A program made the translations under genes and the position numbers. Positions 13,004 through 25,288 of a stretch of 64,000 nt of DNA are shown piece by piece (the first letter of the stretch is position 1; each line of letters begins with the position of its first letter). This DNA comes from Vitis vinifera (Eukaryota; Streptophyta; Magnoliopsida; Vitales; Vitaceae). The stretch is from the NCBI RefSeq assembly GCF_030704535.1, contig NC_081807.1, positions 4,443,001-4,507,000 of the forward strand, read 5' to 3'. The notes beneath the pieces were generated by a model. It saw only the letters and a program-made list of their open reading frames with translations. It had not been told where the DNA came from and ran no database searches.

Positions 13004-16000
13004 TGGTATCAGAGCAGGACTAAAATCCTGATTCATTGCTGCACTCTAATCTCTCGTGTAGCATCTCTTTTCTTCAATCATCATAGCAAAATCAGAGATT
13101 CCTACGGATTTCTCAAAGGCAGATCTCTCCAATCCCTATTTCACTCACCATTCAAATCACCTAGGTTTGGTTTTGATTTCCAAATCTTTGAATGGAGACA
13201 ATTATTCGGCTTGGAAAAGGGCTATGATTTTAGCTTTAAATTCCAAGAACAAATTGGGTTTTGTTAATGGCTCGATCAAGGCTCCTTCAGAAGAAATTGA
13301 TCCTGAAGGTTATGCGACTTGGTCACGGTGTAATGACATGGTTCACTCCTGGATCGTCAATACTCTCAATCCAGAAATTGCGGACAGTGTAATCTATTAT
13401 TCTACTGCTCATGAAGTTTGGGAAGATCTCTGTGAGCGATTCTCTCAGAGCAATGCGCCTCGCATCTTTGAAATTCAGCGAGATATTGCTTGTCTTCGAC
13501 AAGAGCAACTCTCTGTCTCTGCCTATTACACAAAATTGAAAGGCTTGTGGGATGAACTGGCTTCCTACAACGCTGCATCACATGGGGCACAACAAGATCA
13601 ACAAAAATTGATGCAATTTCTGATGGGTTTGAATGAATCTTACAGTGTTATTCGCGGGCAAATCCTCCTGATGAATTCTCTCCCTTCTGTTCGCCAAGCA
13701 TACTCCTCTGTCTCTCAAGAAGAAAAGCAACGCCTTCTCACTTCGACGAACGCAGCAGCGGAATCTGCCGCAAGTGCTGCTATGGCCGTGCGCAGCAACG
13801 GCAAGTCTTCGGCAACTTGGAAGGACGGAATAGATCGATCGAACACAGGAAGGATGGAACCGACTGATCGCCCCTCTGGTTCTCAAAATTTTCGGCTGAA
13901 TCGATCTTCTCAAGGACAAGATGGTAGACCATTTTTTGATCAAGATCGGCGCCGCATGGGTTCTAGAAGAGGATGCCTCCAGTGCTCGTATTGTGGAGAT
14001 ATGGGTCATTGGGTCCAAAAGTGTTTTCAACTACATGGATACCCACCAGACCATCCTAAAACAAGAATGAACTTAGGCTCAAACTCAAATCGGAATAAAA
14101 GTTTTTCTGCGGCTAACCAAGTTTCTGAGGCAGATGAAGGGAAACCTGCAGTTGCATTGTCAGAAGCCCAACTCAAGCAACTTTTGTCACTTCTTAATAA
14201 CCAAGATGAAAACTCTAGTTCCAAAGTGAATGCGGTAACAAAGCCAGGTTTGTCCAAAGTCGCTTCCCACAATTGGATTATTGATAGTGGGGCGACGAAT
14301 CATATTACTTCATCCTCTAAGCTATTGCATAAAGATAAAAATTGCTCGTTACCGCCCGTATTGTTGCCTAGTGGAGAAAAAACGAATATTGTTACGAAAT
14401 GGACTTTGCCTTTGAATTCCGTTTATTATCTGCATGATGTTTTATCTGTGCCTACATTCAAAGTTGATTTAATATCAGTTAGTCGTTTGACAAGAGGTCT
14501 AAATTGTTCAGTGACGTTTTTCCCTTATTGGTGTATTTTGCAGGATCTGGCTACGAGAAGGACGATTGGTTTGGGTAAACAACGTGACGGACTATACTAT
14601 TTGGTGGCACTAGTGACGGAGAAATCTTTAACCAACCATTCCTCATCCATAAACCAACCAGCTTGCAATCTCGCCATCTCTTCCACCGATCTCTGGCACA
14701 GTCGCTTAGGCCATGTATCACCTTCTCGTTTGAGTTTCATTGCCAAGAATTTTTTGAATTTTTCTGTTCAGTCCAATAATGATTGCTCTATATGTCACTT
14801 GGCTAAGCAAAGTCGTTTACCTTTTGGTACTAGTGCTATTTCTTCTACAAAACCTTTTGAGATTATTCATTGTGACATTTGGGGTCGTTATCGACACCCT
14901 TCTCTGTTTGGTGCCTATTACTTTCTCACTATTGTCGATGATTATACACGTTTCACTTGGATATTTTTAATGCGACATAAAGATGAAGCACAATCACTTT
15001 TAAAACGTTTCTTCAGCTATGTGTTCACACAATTTGAATTTCGCATTAAAACTTTTCGAAGTGACAATGGTAGAGAATTTACCTCACTTCGTTCCTTTTT
15101 TCAAGATAATGGTGTCATCTTTCAACATTCTTGTGTTTACACGCCTCAACAAAATGGGGTTGTGGAACGCAAACATCGTCATATTTTACAAGTAGCCCGA
15201 GCTTTGAAATTCCATGCTCAAGTTCCCACTCAATTTTGGAGGGAGTGTGCTCTCATTGCCGTACACATCATCAATCGGTTACCTTCACCAGTATTGTCTT
15301 TCAAAACTCATTTTGAATTGCTTTACTCAAAACCACCTTCTTACTCCCATCTCCGTGTTTTCGGATGTTTAGCCTATGCCACCAATGTTCACACCTCTCA
15401 CAAATTTGATTACCGTGCCATGCCATCCATTTTCATCGGTTATCCTGTTGGTCAGAAAGCATACAAATTATCTGATTTATCAACCAAAAAGGTCTTTACT
15501 AGCCGAGATGTCAAATTTCATGAAGATATTTTTCCTTATGTCTCTCTCAAGCCCAACTCTACTCTCCCTTCGTTGACCCATAATTCTGGTCCAATCCCCT
15601 TGGTGGCCCATGACATCTCTTCCTCCCTTGACTCTACTTCTCATGCACTTTCCCCTCTTCTTTCCAACCACACAAGCACACCGTTTCCCACCACAAAAAA
15701 TGACAACTTTTCCTCTCCTTCTCGACCTTCCGAACTCATTATCGAACCTTCTTCTCAGATTGATCCAAACCCTTCACCACCGCCTTCTACAACTCTAGTA
15801 TCGCCTTCTCCGGTGCCACCGTTTGCATCCATCTCGTCCGCTCCTCCAGCTGAGACACCCATCTTTTCACCAGAAACACACTCACCCAAACCAGCCACTC
15901 CGCTCCGTCGCTCCAACCGCCATATCGCCCTGCCAATCAAGCTCCACGATTATGTTTGCTCCCACGTTTCCTCCAATCAATCGTCTTCCTTGATTCCAGG

Positions 16001-17644
16001 TCCAACTAAAGGTACAAGATATCCACTGGCCAATTATGTTTCTTATCACAGATATAAGCCTGCATATAGATCTTTTGTTGCTCAACATAGTGCTGTCACT
16101 GAACCTAGGTCTTATTCGGAAGCAGCCACTCATCCTGAGTGGCAGGAGGCAATGCGTTCTGAATTGCAGGCTCTCCAAGCTAATGGCACTTGGTCTCTCA
16201 CTCCACTTCCGGCTGGCAAGACACCAATTGGCTGTCGATGGGTGTATAAAATTAAACACCGTTCAGATGGGTCTATTGAGCGTTACAAAGCACGATTGGT
16301 AGCGAAAGGCTTTACTCAATTAGAAGGTGTCGATTATCAGGATACCTTTTCCCCCACCGCCAAGATCATATCTGTCTGCTGCTTGCTTGCATTGGCCGCA
16401 GCCCATGGCTGGTCTCTTCATCAAATGGATGTTAACAACACTTTTCTTCATGGCGACTTACATGAGGAAATATATATGTCTCCGCCGCTAGGGCTTCGGC
16501 AACAGGGGGAGGAAAACTTGGTATGTCGCCTTCATAAATCACTCTACGGTCTGAAACAAGCTTCTCGCCAGTGGTTCGCCAAGTTCTCAGAAGCTATTCA
16601 ATCTGCCGGTTATGCACAATCTCGAGCCGATTATTCTTTGTTCACTAGAAAATAAGGCAAGTCCTTTACTGCCCTCTTGATATATGTTGATGATATTCTG
16701 ATTACTGGAAATGATCCTGTGAGCATTGCTACAACAAAAAAAATTTCTGCATAGTCATTTTCATCTCAAAGATCTGGGTGATTTAAAATACTTTCTTGGC
16801 ATTGAAGTTTCTGCTTCTAAAAATGGTATTTTTATTTTCCAACGTAAGTATGCATTAGAGATTATTGAGGATGCAGGATTATTGGGCGCTGCCCCTATTG
16901 ATACACCTATGGAACGAGGATTGAAATTGTCTGATAAGAGCGATTTGCTCAAGGATCAAGGTCGTTATAGGAGATTGGTTGGAAGGTTAATATATCTAAC
17001 TGTGTCGAGGCCAGATATCACTTATGCAGTTCATGTGTTAAGCCGGTTTATGCATCAACCGAGAAAGGCTCATATGGAAGCAGCGTTCAGAGTTGTACGT
17101 TATCTCAAGAATGCACCTGGTCAGGGTATGTTCTTCTCTTCGAATAATGATTTCAGATTGAGAGCCTACTGTGATTCTGATTGGGCAGGTTGTCCACTTA
17201 CTAGAAGGTCCACTACAGGCTACTATGTATTCCTTGGACTTTCATTGATTTCTTGGAGATCAAAGCGACAGAAAACAGTGTCACTCTCTTCAGCCGAAGC
17301 AGAGTATCGTGCAATGACAGGAGATTGTTGTGAGTTGACATGGCTTCGGTACCTTTTGAAAGATTTGGGTGTTTTACATCAGGAACTTGCCTTGCTGTAT
17401 TGTGACAACAAGGCAGCGTTGCACATTGTAGCCAACCCTATTTTCCATGAGCGTACTAGACACATTGAGATGGATTGTCACTATATTAGGGACAAGATCC
17501 AAGATGGTTCCATTATTACAAGACATGTGAGCTCAGCGCACCAACTTGCAGACATTCTGACTAAACCATTGGGAAAGGAGATTTTTGCTCCTATGATTCG
17601 CAAGTTGGGAGTGTAGGATATCCACTCTCCAACTTGAGGGGGAG

Positions 17645-17854
17645 TGTTGGAAAGTCAATCTTCCTAAATCTTCCATATTAAGAATAGATGATCTGTATAT
17701 GTTAGTTTTCCTATTGTAATTCTTGACTTATAGCTGGATAGTTTAGAATATGGTAAGCTGATGTCTGACTTGTAGAAAAAGATCTCAAACCTCCTTGTAT
17801 AAATACACACTTCAACATCAATAATATTAATTCAGCCAATTCTTCTTCTTTTCA
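17645..17854 (+). repeat. 3' LTR of the copia element
   Basis: A 210-bp copy of the 5' LTR with about six substitutions and no length change. It is preceded by a polypurine tract and followed by the TTGCC target duplication. Confidence 0.92.
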
Positions 17855-18438
17855 TTGCCAGGTGCCAACATTTCTCCTTCATCACGACCAAGGCAGGCCT
17901 GTCCCCATTTTGTATCCATTGCCCGTAGAGCTCTTTGATGAAAAGCTTGACTTCTGAGTCCCGGACATGGTTGAGTAACTCAAGCTGGCGGTTTAAGAGG
18001 AGCTCAACCGAGACCAGCTTCCTTACCTCATGCCAGTATGGCCCGTAATGAGAGAAGCCAAACATGGCATGGTCATAGCCCATGAGCTTTCCTGCGAAGG
18101 ATCTGGGTCGAGTGTCAAATGCTTTGTCCATGGTAGTGAAACATTCTTTTGCTGGGTCCTAGCTGCTAACCAAAAAAGTTTTGCGCAGGCCAATATGAAA
18201 GCAAAAGATTGGTCCATACTTATCTGCCATGGCTCCAAATGATTGATGTTAGGGCTTGCCTGCTCATAGAAGATGAAGGTGTCCGATTAAAGGCCATGCC
18301 TTGGATGGTTCTGGTGCCCTTTTGCCTTTGTTCTTGTTCCCTTCGGCTTTAATCAACCACAAACAGAAGGCCAAAAACGATGATCCCTCGAAACTGAAGC
18401 CATGACTCAATAGAAATGAAAATGTTTTAGGGAGAAGA

Positions 18439-18914
18439 TGTTAAGATATGGACTCACACATATTTAACAATGTTATATGACTAAGCTATTCCCCTTTTGA
18501 TATTTATTTTGTATCAGTTTTACATAGTATGGGTCACCTTATGTGTAGAGTCCATTGCCATCACGAGCCTTAGATGATGGGCCTAAGACTCGTGAGGCCT
18601 AATAGCCAAAGGGTATGGTCCTAAGGCAGGAGGGTATAAAACCAAAGGCTAAGTGTCTGTTCAATCGAATCACATAATTTGAAATAAGAACAGACTTGTT
18701 TTCTCTCCCACTCCCATCGTCAGAGAGAATCCAGAAGGAGGTGATGCCCTCCACAGCCTTAGAAGATCCATACCTTGTTCATTCAACACTCAAAATGGAA
18801 TCAGGTTAGTTCAGTATGTTCCTTTCTATAGAAATGTTTGACATAATTTCTTCATATGATTCAACATGCAATTTCTGTCTAATAATTGGATACAAGCAAA
18901 ATGGAGTTTCAACA
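18439..18914. mobile_element. Solo LTR, 476 bp (copy 1)
   Basis: A TG...CA segment beginning TGTTAAGATATGG and ending GTTTCAACA. GAAGA lies on the left (18434-18438) and a one-base variant, TAAGA, on the right. The paralogue at 47855-48330 has GAAGA on both sides, and the type B copy at 25289-26972 shows the empty site GGGGGAAGAATC near 27000. It contains a TATA-like GGGTATAAAACC. No internal coding part remains, as expected after LTR-LTR recombination. Confidence 0.75.
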
Positions 18915-20849
18915 TAAGAATCACTTCCCACTACCATATATATATCTCTAATGTTCTGCCTATACTAGGAAAAGGATTCCAAGATCCTTAGAAAAGAAAA
19001 AGAAAAAAAAAATTTCTTTTCTGTAAATTCAGCTCTGTTCTTTTCCTTTCTGTTCTTCAGCTAACTGATTTTGAATTTTGAAGAACCAACCCTGAAAAAG
19101 GATGATCACCTTCTTGGTAATGGGTCTGTTGTTTATTCATGGACGGCTGCATTTAAATTTAAATATGCTTGAATGAGTGGGTTTGGTGCCTAAATAAAAC
19201 CATGGAATCTTCTGTTTTGTCTATAGTTCTAATGCGTTCCAGCACTAAGTAACAAAAGTGCTCCTGTTTATTTAGACAATAGCATGAGAGTAGGGCCTAG
19301 TAACTACTGTGTTTAAAACGTTAACGGCTGGGTAAGGATTCTTTAAAGTTAGAGTACTTCTTGTTCTAGCTTAAAAAAATATTTTTGACCAAAAAAAAAA
19401 AAATAAAACTAGATAAAATTTAGACAAGGGTTTTAAAAAGTTAAAAAATCACCTGTAATTCTTTGGACATGTTTATAGTGTTTTTAGAAAGTATTTTTAA
19501 TATTTTTAACATTTAAAATTTTTTATCTTTCAAGTATTAAAGATATTAGAAATACTTTCTATAATTACTTTCAAACACTCTTAAAACAATAGTGAAAATG
19601 CGCTTGAAAGTATTTATATTCAAAATTTCTTTAATAATAATGTTTTCTTATAAAATATTATTTTTCAGAAAATCATCTCAAGTGTTTTTCTAAAAAATGA
19701 TTTTTCAAAATCTGAATAGTATTTCTTAAATTCTGTTAAACATTCAATGTTTTTTTTAAAAAACATCTTTTTAGGGTAAAAACACTTCTTAGAATCACTG
19801 CAAAGATAACTCTTAATAAATGATTCTCTGAAAAAAAAACTATTAGAGAAAATGCTTTCACAAAAATCATGTTGACGCATTTTTAGAATTTTGATTAGTA
19901 TTTCCTAAATTCTATTAAACATTCCATGTTTTTTTTAAACTCTTTTTTACTGTAAAAGCACTTTCTAGGATTACTGTCAAAATAACTCTTAATAAATGAT
20001 TATCTGAAAAAGACTATTAGAGAAAATACTTTCACAAAAATCATGTTTAGTAAAAACATTGACAAACACATTTTTAAAATTCGTTTGATAGTAATTTTAA
20101 AATGTATTTTTAATATTTTTAATATTTAAAATTTTTTATCAAAAAAAATATTTTTAAGTTCTAAAAAGATTATAAACGCTTTTTGAAACCTCTATCAAAC
20201 AATTTCTTAAATCATGTCACAAATGATGAGTTTTAAAGGCCACACTCATTCCATTCACTCACCTATTATTCTTGAACACTTTAAATTCAACATTTCTATT
20301 TTTTTTTTTAAAAAGCTTAAGTTATGTTTACAAATTGTTATTAAGAATAATTATTTTATTTTTGAGAATTAAAAAAACATAAAAACGTATTTAATTAATT
20401 TTTAGAAATGGTTGAAAATAAAGCATTGGAGATGAAACTTCATTTAAAAAAAAATATTTGAAAATTAAAAAAAGAAAAAAACATGTTAAAAACTTTCTAA
20501 AATTTCAAACATATTTTTATTTTAGAAAATATGATAAAACAATTTTTGAAAATAGTTTAAAAATATATATATATTTTTAAGAATTATTTTTAAAAACCTT
20601 CCCAAAATAGACCCAAGACTCCTAATTTTAACATGTTCCAGTTAAATTACAAACACAAGGTACCTAGAAAGTATCCTGATTAAGAAAGCTTGAGTAGATA
20701 TGCAAGGACGGCAAGTGATGTAACATCCTAAGATGTGAGGCTTTTCATCGAGGTTTATTTAGGCAGATATGCATCCCGAGTGACCTCCAGTGGAGTAGAC
20801 CCTTCCTGGGCTAACCAGGGGATTTTGTTGCACACATTAGGATACTACT
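18915..20849. other. Intergenic AT-rich DNA, duplicated at 48331-50245
   Basis: No gene is visible. From about 19440 to 20600 it is AT-rich and contains diverged repeats around TCTTAATAAATGATT (two copies about 180 bp apart near 19810 and 19990). The same family recurs at 36360-36500 and 49200-49480. It looks like old MITE-type debris. The whole stretch is repeated near-identically in the second segmental copy. Confidence 0.6.
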
Positions 20850-22763
20850 TTAGTGGTATAGCTCGGAGGGTAGCCTTGGGACTAGGGTGACCTCCAGCGG
20901 AGTTGCTTTAGGCATAGCGAGCCCAACACCTTCAGTCATATCCAGGGGTGAATCTGCAACCACTCCCAATTCAAAACCATGAAGTAATCTGGCTAGTGTC
21001 AGCTGCAGGATCTCCAGAGCAAGTGAGATTCCTGGGCACATCCTTCTGCCTGACCCAAATGGTAGAAGTTCAAAATGTTGACCCCTAACGTCCAAACCCA
21101 CATGCTTTGTCAGGAACCTCTCAGGTTGGAACTCCAAAGGATCCGACCAAATTGTGGGATCGCGGTGTAACTTCCAGAGGTTAACCAGAAGGCGAGTCCC
21201 AGCTTGGATGTGGAAGCCTGCAATAGTGCAGTCCTCCATGGCCTCATGTGGCAGTGCAAGCGGCCCAGCAGGGTATAGTCGTAAGGTCTCCTTGATAATG
21301 GCTTGCAAGTAGACTAGCTTCTTTATATCTGATTCGTACACTTGCTGATTCCTTCCCACATGGAAGTCCAACTCTTCTTGTGCCTTTTTTAGTGCACGAG
21401 GGTTGTTCATTAGCAGAGAGAGGGCCCAGGTGAGTGTGATCGCTATTGTATCATTGCCCGCCAACATGACAGTCTGCATCAACATATTACACCCATGTTG
21501 AACTTGTGATTAAAGAAAAAAGTCCATACATCATTTGTGAAATAGTATGTCTAGCGTGTCGGCAGAAGAATCATGACTGGGGAATCCGGGTAAAAAAAAA
21601 TTATCCCAGTTCCTGTTATCCCTGCCTAATTTATGAATTCTGTCTGCTGTTTCCTTAGGGAATGGTCTCGGCAATTTTTGTCAAAGAAAGAAACAGAGTT
21701 ACTTCAATAGTCCTGAAATACTGTATAGCAGAAGGAAAAAATAGATCATGATGGAGTAATACGAGTATTATCAAGGTATTGATGAAGTTGCAGATGCTCA
21801 TGAGGATGGTGGTGTTATGAAGTAGTAGAAACATACCAAGCAAGTGGCTTTGATGACAGTATCATGGTCATGGTCATGAGCAGATAACTGAGCATCATCT
21901 ATAACAGACAGCATGGCATGAATGAAGTCTTGCTCAGCCTCATTGATGCTTCCGGAAAGCCTCTTCTGACGATGCTCCTCCACCCATCTTCCAAGAACCT
22001 GATCCAACTGCCTAGCTGTTCCCTTCATTTTTGCTGTATATCCCCTCACTGTGTCTAACCATCCAAGGAAGGGTACTGCATCAGAAACCATAAATTGCCC
22101 CATTAGATTCATGAAATCACCTAGGGCTTGGCACCATCTTGACTCGCCATTTTCACACCGTTTCCCAGCAACTGTTCTCATCGTCAAATTTGCTACCAGG
22201 TGCTCAAACTTTTTCTTCATGTCCACCAAAACAGGGCTGCCTCCATTTTCTACCCATTGCCCATAGAGCTCTTGGATGAAAAACTTGACTTCTGAGTCCC
22301 GGACATGCTTGAGCATCTCGTGCTGGCGGTTGGAGAGGAGATTAACCATGGCTAGCCTCCGCACATCACGCCAGTATGGACCGTGACGTTCAAACGCAAA
22401 CATGGCATGGTCATAGCCCATGAGCTTTACTGCTAAGGATCTTGGTCGAGTGGCGAGTGCCTTGTCCTTGGTAGTGTAACATTCTTTTGCTACTTCCGAG
22501 CTACTAACCACCAGAGCAGTTCGAAGGCCAAGACGAATGGAGAAGATTGGTCCATACTCATCAGCCATGGCTCCGAATGTCCTATGTATTTGCTTATCTG
22601 CTCCTAGAAGATGAAGGTGACCCATTACAGGCCATGCCCCGGAGGGCTCTGGTGGGCTTCTGCCTTTGTTCTTGTTACCTTTGGCATTAACCAACCACAG
22701 ACAGATAATTGCAAAAAGAATGCCGAAAACTGTGACATCTTGAAGCTGAAGAGAGAATCCCAT
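20850..22763 (-). CDS. Cytochrome P450, CYP82 family (type C gene, complete)
   Basis: Two exons, 22763-21837 and 21473-20850, are joined at a phase-0 intron (KATCL then TVMLAGND) and give 516 aa. The start chosen is the conserved MGFSLQLQD; a Met six codons upstream is less likely because the paralogues all begin at MGF. Features: an N-terminal membrane anchor, the hinge PPEPSGAWPVMGHLHLL, the I-helix AGNDT (314-318), ETLR in the K-helix (about 371-374), PERF (426-429), and the haem loop FGSGRRMCPG with Cys 455. It is about ten residues shorter than type A, partly because the segment after VAGKR lacks the YFG stretch. It is expected to be an ER-bound monooxygenase of specialised metabolism; the substrate is unknown. 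It lies in the duplicated block and is nearly identical to the gene at 50246-52161. Confidence 0.9.
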
Positions 22764-24589
22764 TAGAAGATGGAGATACAAAAATCTAGTTCTTCTCCGT
22801 TTCCTTTCTTGTCAATGAAGGATTACCATCCTCCTCCTTTCCTTTTTTAGTTCATTGCCTTTTTAACTTTTCATTTTGTCGTTGACGTTGCTGACAAGCG
22901 TGGTCCCGGGCTGACAGCCTTTTCCGCAAGTGCCATGGCCCATGGGTTGGTAGATTCGCATTTTACCCACGTTTCCCATTTTGCCCGATCTTAAGGTAGA
23001 TTCGCACTGAGGTACCTTTTTTGGAAGTCTGATTGAGGATAAGGATGAAAGTATCATAATAACAAATATATTGATAATTTTATTTTATGAATATATTTTG
23101 ATAGATATTTTAATATAAAATATAAAATATTTGATAAACATAAAATTGATTAAAGTGATTTTTTTCAAAAATAAAAATATTAAAAGTATAATAGATATTT
23201 TAAAATTATTTTATTAAATTTTTTTATACATAATATAATTTATCATATTTGATAATTATATTATATATAAGAATAAATAAATATATATTTTATAAGTGTA
23301 TATTTATTATTAAATTATATTGAATATTATTGTGATATTTGATTATTAAAAAATATATTTAATATTAAAATTAAATTTATAATCCATTTTATTTAATTGT
23401 ATTAAATAATATAAAATAAATAATGATATATATATATATATATGATTTTTAATATTTAATTAATATATTAATGGAAGATGTCTCAGTGGTTGGTGAACAT
23501 TTTGGCTAGGGTTGGATTCCCCTCAGTAGCAGTAGAAAATTTGAATTTTTTTGAAGTTTGACCAATCAAAATATTGGTGAAAAATCAATAAATTATCGAA
23601 ATATCGAGGTGCCAATATTTCTTCCCTATATTTCGTGTCGAGATCCACCTATACACGATTTTTAACGATATATTGTCAAAATATCATGATATTTTAATAC
23701 TGGTTAAGGTCAGGTTTTGAGGCAGTCTCTTGATGATCCAATTTTTAGCCGCTCAAGAGAAAATGAGTTAGTGGAAAGTTCAGTTCGGGTGCTTTCAGCC
23801 CAAGTTGTGCCTCCTCTTTACCTACCACACAATACATAGACTTACAAGCTCATCTCCAATATGATTTGATCGATGTTACGTAGTGTTTCAAGTTCTCTTT
23901 ACTTATTTATCTCTGAAAGTCTAATATAAGTATGCCAGACCTACGAGGAATCCTTAGGGAGCCGGTCTACTCACTTGGTCACTTATATTTTTCTTGATAG
24001 GTATCGTCATGTTGTTATTTCTGGTACTAACACAGGTTCAGTGGACTAAAAGTACCAGTTCCAGGCATAAAAAGGAACCATATGTAGGCACAATCGCCTG
24101 ATGAAGGAAGATATTAGAGCATTCTCTCATGCACACCTCACTCTGCATGGAGGACGATGACTAGTAATCTCGTGCACAACCACACGACAAACCAGCAATG
24201 TAAACTTGATTCAGTATCACTTCCCATATCACTTCTCGCTAAATAGAAGGTGGGAGAGTTTGTCACAACATCAACAAATTTAGCTCCTCTTTTTCTTCTC
24301 TATGTTTTTGTTTAGCTAATTGATTTTCTGAGGTCTGCAAACCAAGAACTGTTCTACCTTCCTGATTAGCTCTAGAGTTGATGGGGGAGAAAATGTCGAT
24401 TTCTATGAAGATTAAAGTATAATCAAACAACAAACAAGAAGAAAAAGAAGAAGATGCACTTTACGAGTATCAGATATGAATGCAATGTAAAAACATATAA
24501 TTCCAATTTGAAGAAGCAAAAAACTTTCAGATCATCAAAGCTTATTGCTTAAATTTAAAAAAAAAAAGGAAAAAAAATCTGTCAGCCAT
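22764..24589. other. Upstream flank of the type C gene, duplicated at 52162-54165
   Basis: No gene is visible. About 22764-23040 is promoter-proximal sequence. From 23040 to 23480 the DNA is extremely AT-rich, with a (TA)n run near 23428-23446. From 23700 to 24570 it is less biased and matches 53340-54165 closely. The short frames here are not convincing. Confidence 0.6.
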
Positions 24590-24733
24590 TGGTCATTGTC
24601 CGGACGGCTCTGGTGGCCTTTTGCCTTCCTTGATCTTGTTTCTTTTGGCATTAAGTGCTGTTTCCAACAACAGACAGATTGTAGCAAGAAGCCCAAAAAC
24701 TGAGATCTCTTGAGGCTGAAGGGAGAATCCCAT
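24590..24733 (-). pseudogene. 5' scrap of a type A CYP82 gene
   Basis: About 48 codons starting at the ATG at 24733 give the type A membrane anchor and hinge (MGFSLQPQE, then RPPEPSG). The reading then stops matching at the A-rich boundary with the duplicated type C flank. The DNA just upstream of the ATG (24734-24900) matches the flanks of the other type A genes. This is the remnant left where two P450 repeat units were joined. Confidence 0.75.
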
Positions 24734-25288
24734 GACTAGTTAGTACCAGAGAGAATGGATCAGGGGGAAGAATCACTTCTCCAAAATGGCTCAAAACTAC
24801 ATACACTAGAACACTCACAAGTAGGAATTCATGTTCCACACATGTGCCATCCTAATATGAAAACCATAGACGGCTCTCAATGCATGGTAGAAAATATGAA
24901 GCACCTTTGAAGTCTAAAATAAGATAGTTCTGAGTATGAAAAAAACCATCTCTTTGGCTAGTTGTTATTATGCCTATTTGTACATTGAAAATCATGTGGA
25001 GTGTGGCTAGCCCCATAGTTATATAAAAAAGCTATGTTTGTACAAGCTTCCAAATAAGACCATTCTGCTGGTGGAAAAAAAAAAAAAAAAACACAAATCC
25101 CATTTGTGTTTTTCCCTTACCCTGAGTTGACTAAAAAATATGAGCTAGGCTCAACACAAACAAGAAACTTTGAAGCAGAAGCAAGAAAAATTATCAAATC
25201 AAATAACGACATAGGCATCAACATATGAACTCTATTTGATCGATGAAGATGATCATAATCAACTGATGTATGATCTTAAATAAGTCGG
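24734..25288. other. Flank of the lost type A gene fused to the 3' flank of a type B gene
   Basis: No gene is visible. The first 290 bases match type A upstream DNA. From about 25020 the sequence matches 2970-3245, the spacer before the first type B gene, and contains an A-run at about 25076-25092. It ends where it joins type B coding sequence in mid-exon. Confidence 0.6.

Larger units (their letters stand above)
12794..17854 (+). mobile_element. Ty1/copia LTR retrotransposon, nearly whole
   Basis: A 5,061-bp element with LTRs of 210 bp each (12794-13003 and 17645-17854), beginning TGTTGG and ending TTTTCA. It is flanked by the 5-bp duplication TTGCC (12789-12793 and 17855-17859). A primer-binding site TGGTATCAGAGC (initiator Met tRNA type) starts at 13004, and a polypurine tract GAGGGGGAG precedes the 3' LTR. 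The domain order is that of copia: gag with a CCHC knuckle (about 13980-14020), protease DSGAT (about 14285), GAG-pre-integrase and integrase (about 14690-15400), reverse transcriptase (about 16120-17000), and RNase H with [10 protein letters not shown] (about 17290) and YCDNKAAL. It looks almost whole, with about one or two breaks. The LTRs differ at about 6 of 210 positions (roughly 3%), so it is fairly recent, probably of the order of one to a few million years depending on the rate used. Confidence 0.93.
3514..18403 (-). pseudogene. CYP82-type P450 pseudogene (type B), split by two nested elements
   Basis: This is one P450 gene in four pieces. Exon 1 is 18403-17855 plus 12793-12421; exon 2 is 12134-11590 plus 3601-3514. 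It ends with PRLPSELYGY and a TAA at 3514-3516. Recognisable parts include [21 protein letters not shown], the haem loop [10 protein letters not shown] and the type B C-terminus. A copia element sits in exon 1 and an 8-kb satellite-bearing DNA element in exon 2. The P450 itself also carries older damage. There is a TAG in place of the Trp of the VSSW motif near 18160, more stops nearer the N-terminus, a shortened membrane anchor, a 4-bp insertion near 11943 in the ExxR region, and a 1-bp loss at the I-helix near 12127. The gene is dead, and the N-terminal damage predates the copia insertion because the copy at 47050-47819 shares the shortened anchor. Confidence 0.85.
12575..24570. repeat. Segmental duplication, copy 1 (type B - type C - flank)
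   Basis: Apart from the copia insertion, this segment aligns end to end with 47045-54165: P450 type B exon 1, the 476-bp solo LTR, the AT-rich spacer, the complete type C gene and about 1.8 kb of its upstream flank. The right edge is an A-rich tract in both copies (about 24560 and 54165). The left edge of copy 2 abuts a decayed copia fragment. The limits are approximate. Confidence 0.85.

Noticed and set aside
13323-16302. Minus-strand and alternate-frame ORFs across the copia element
   Set aside because: They overlap a recognised gag-pol coding region and show no protein features; they are shadows.
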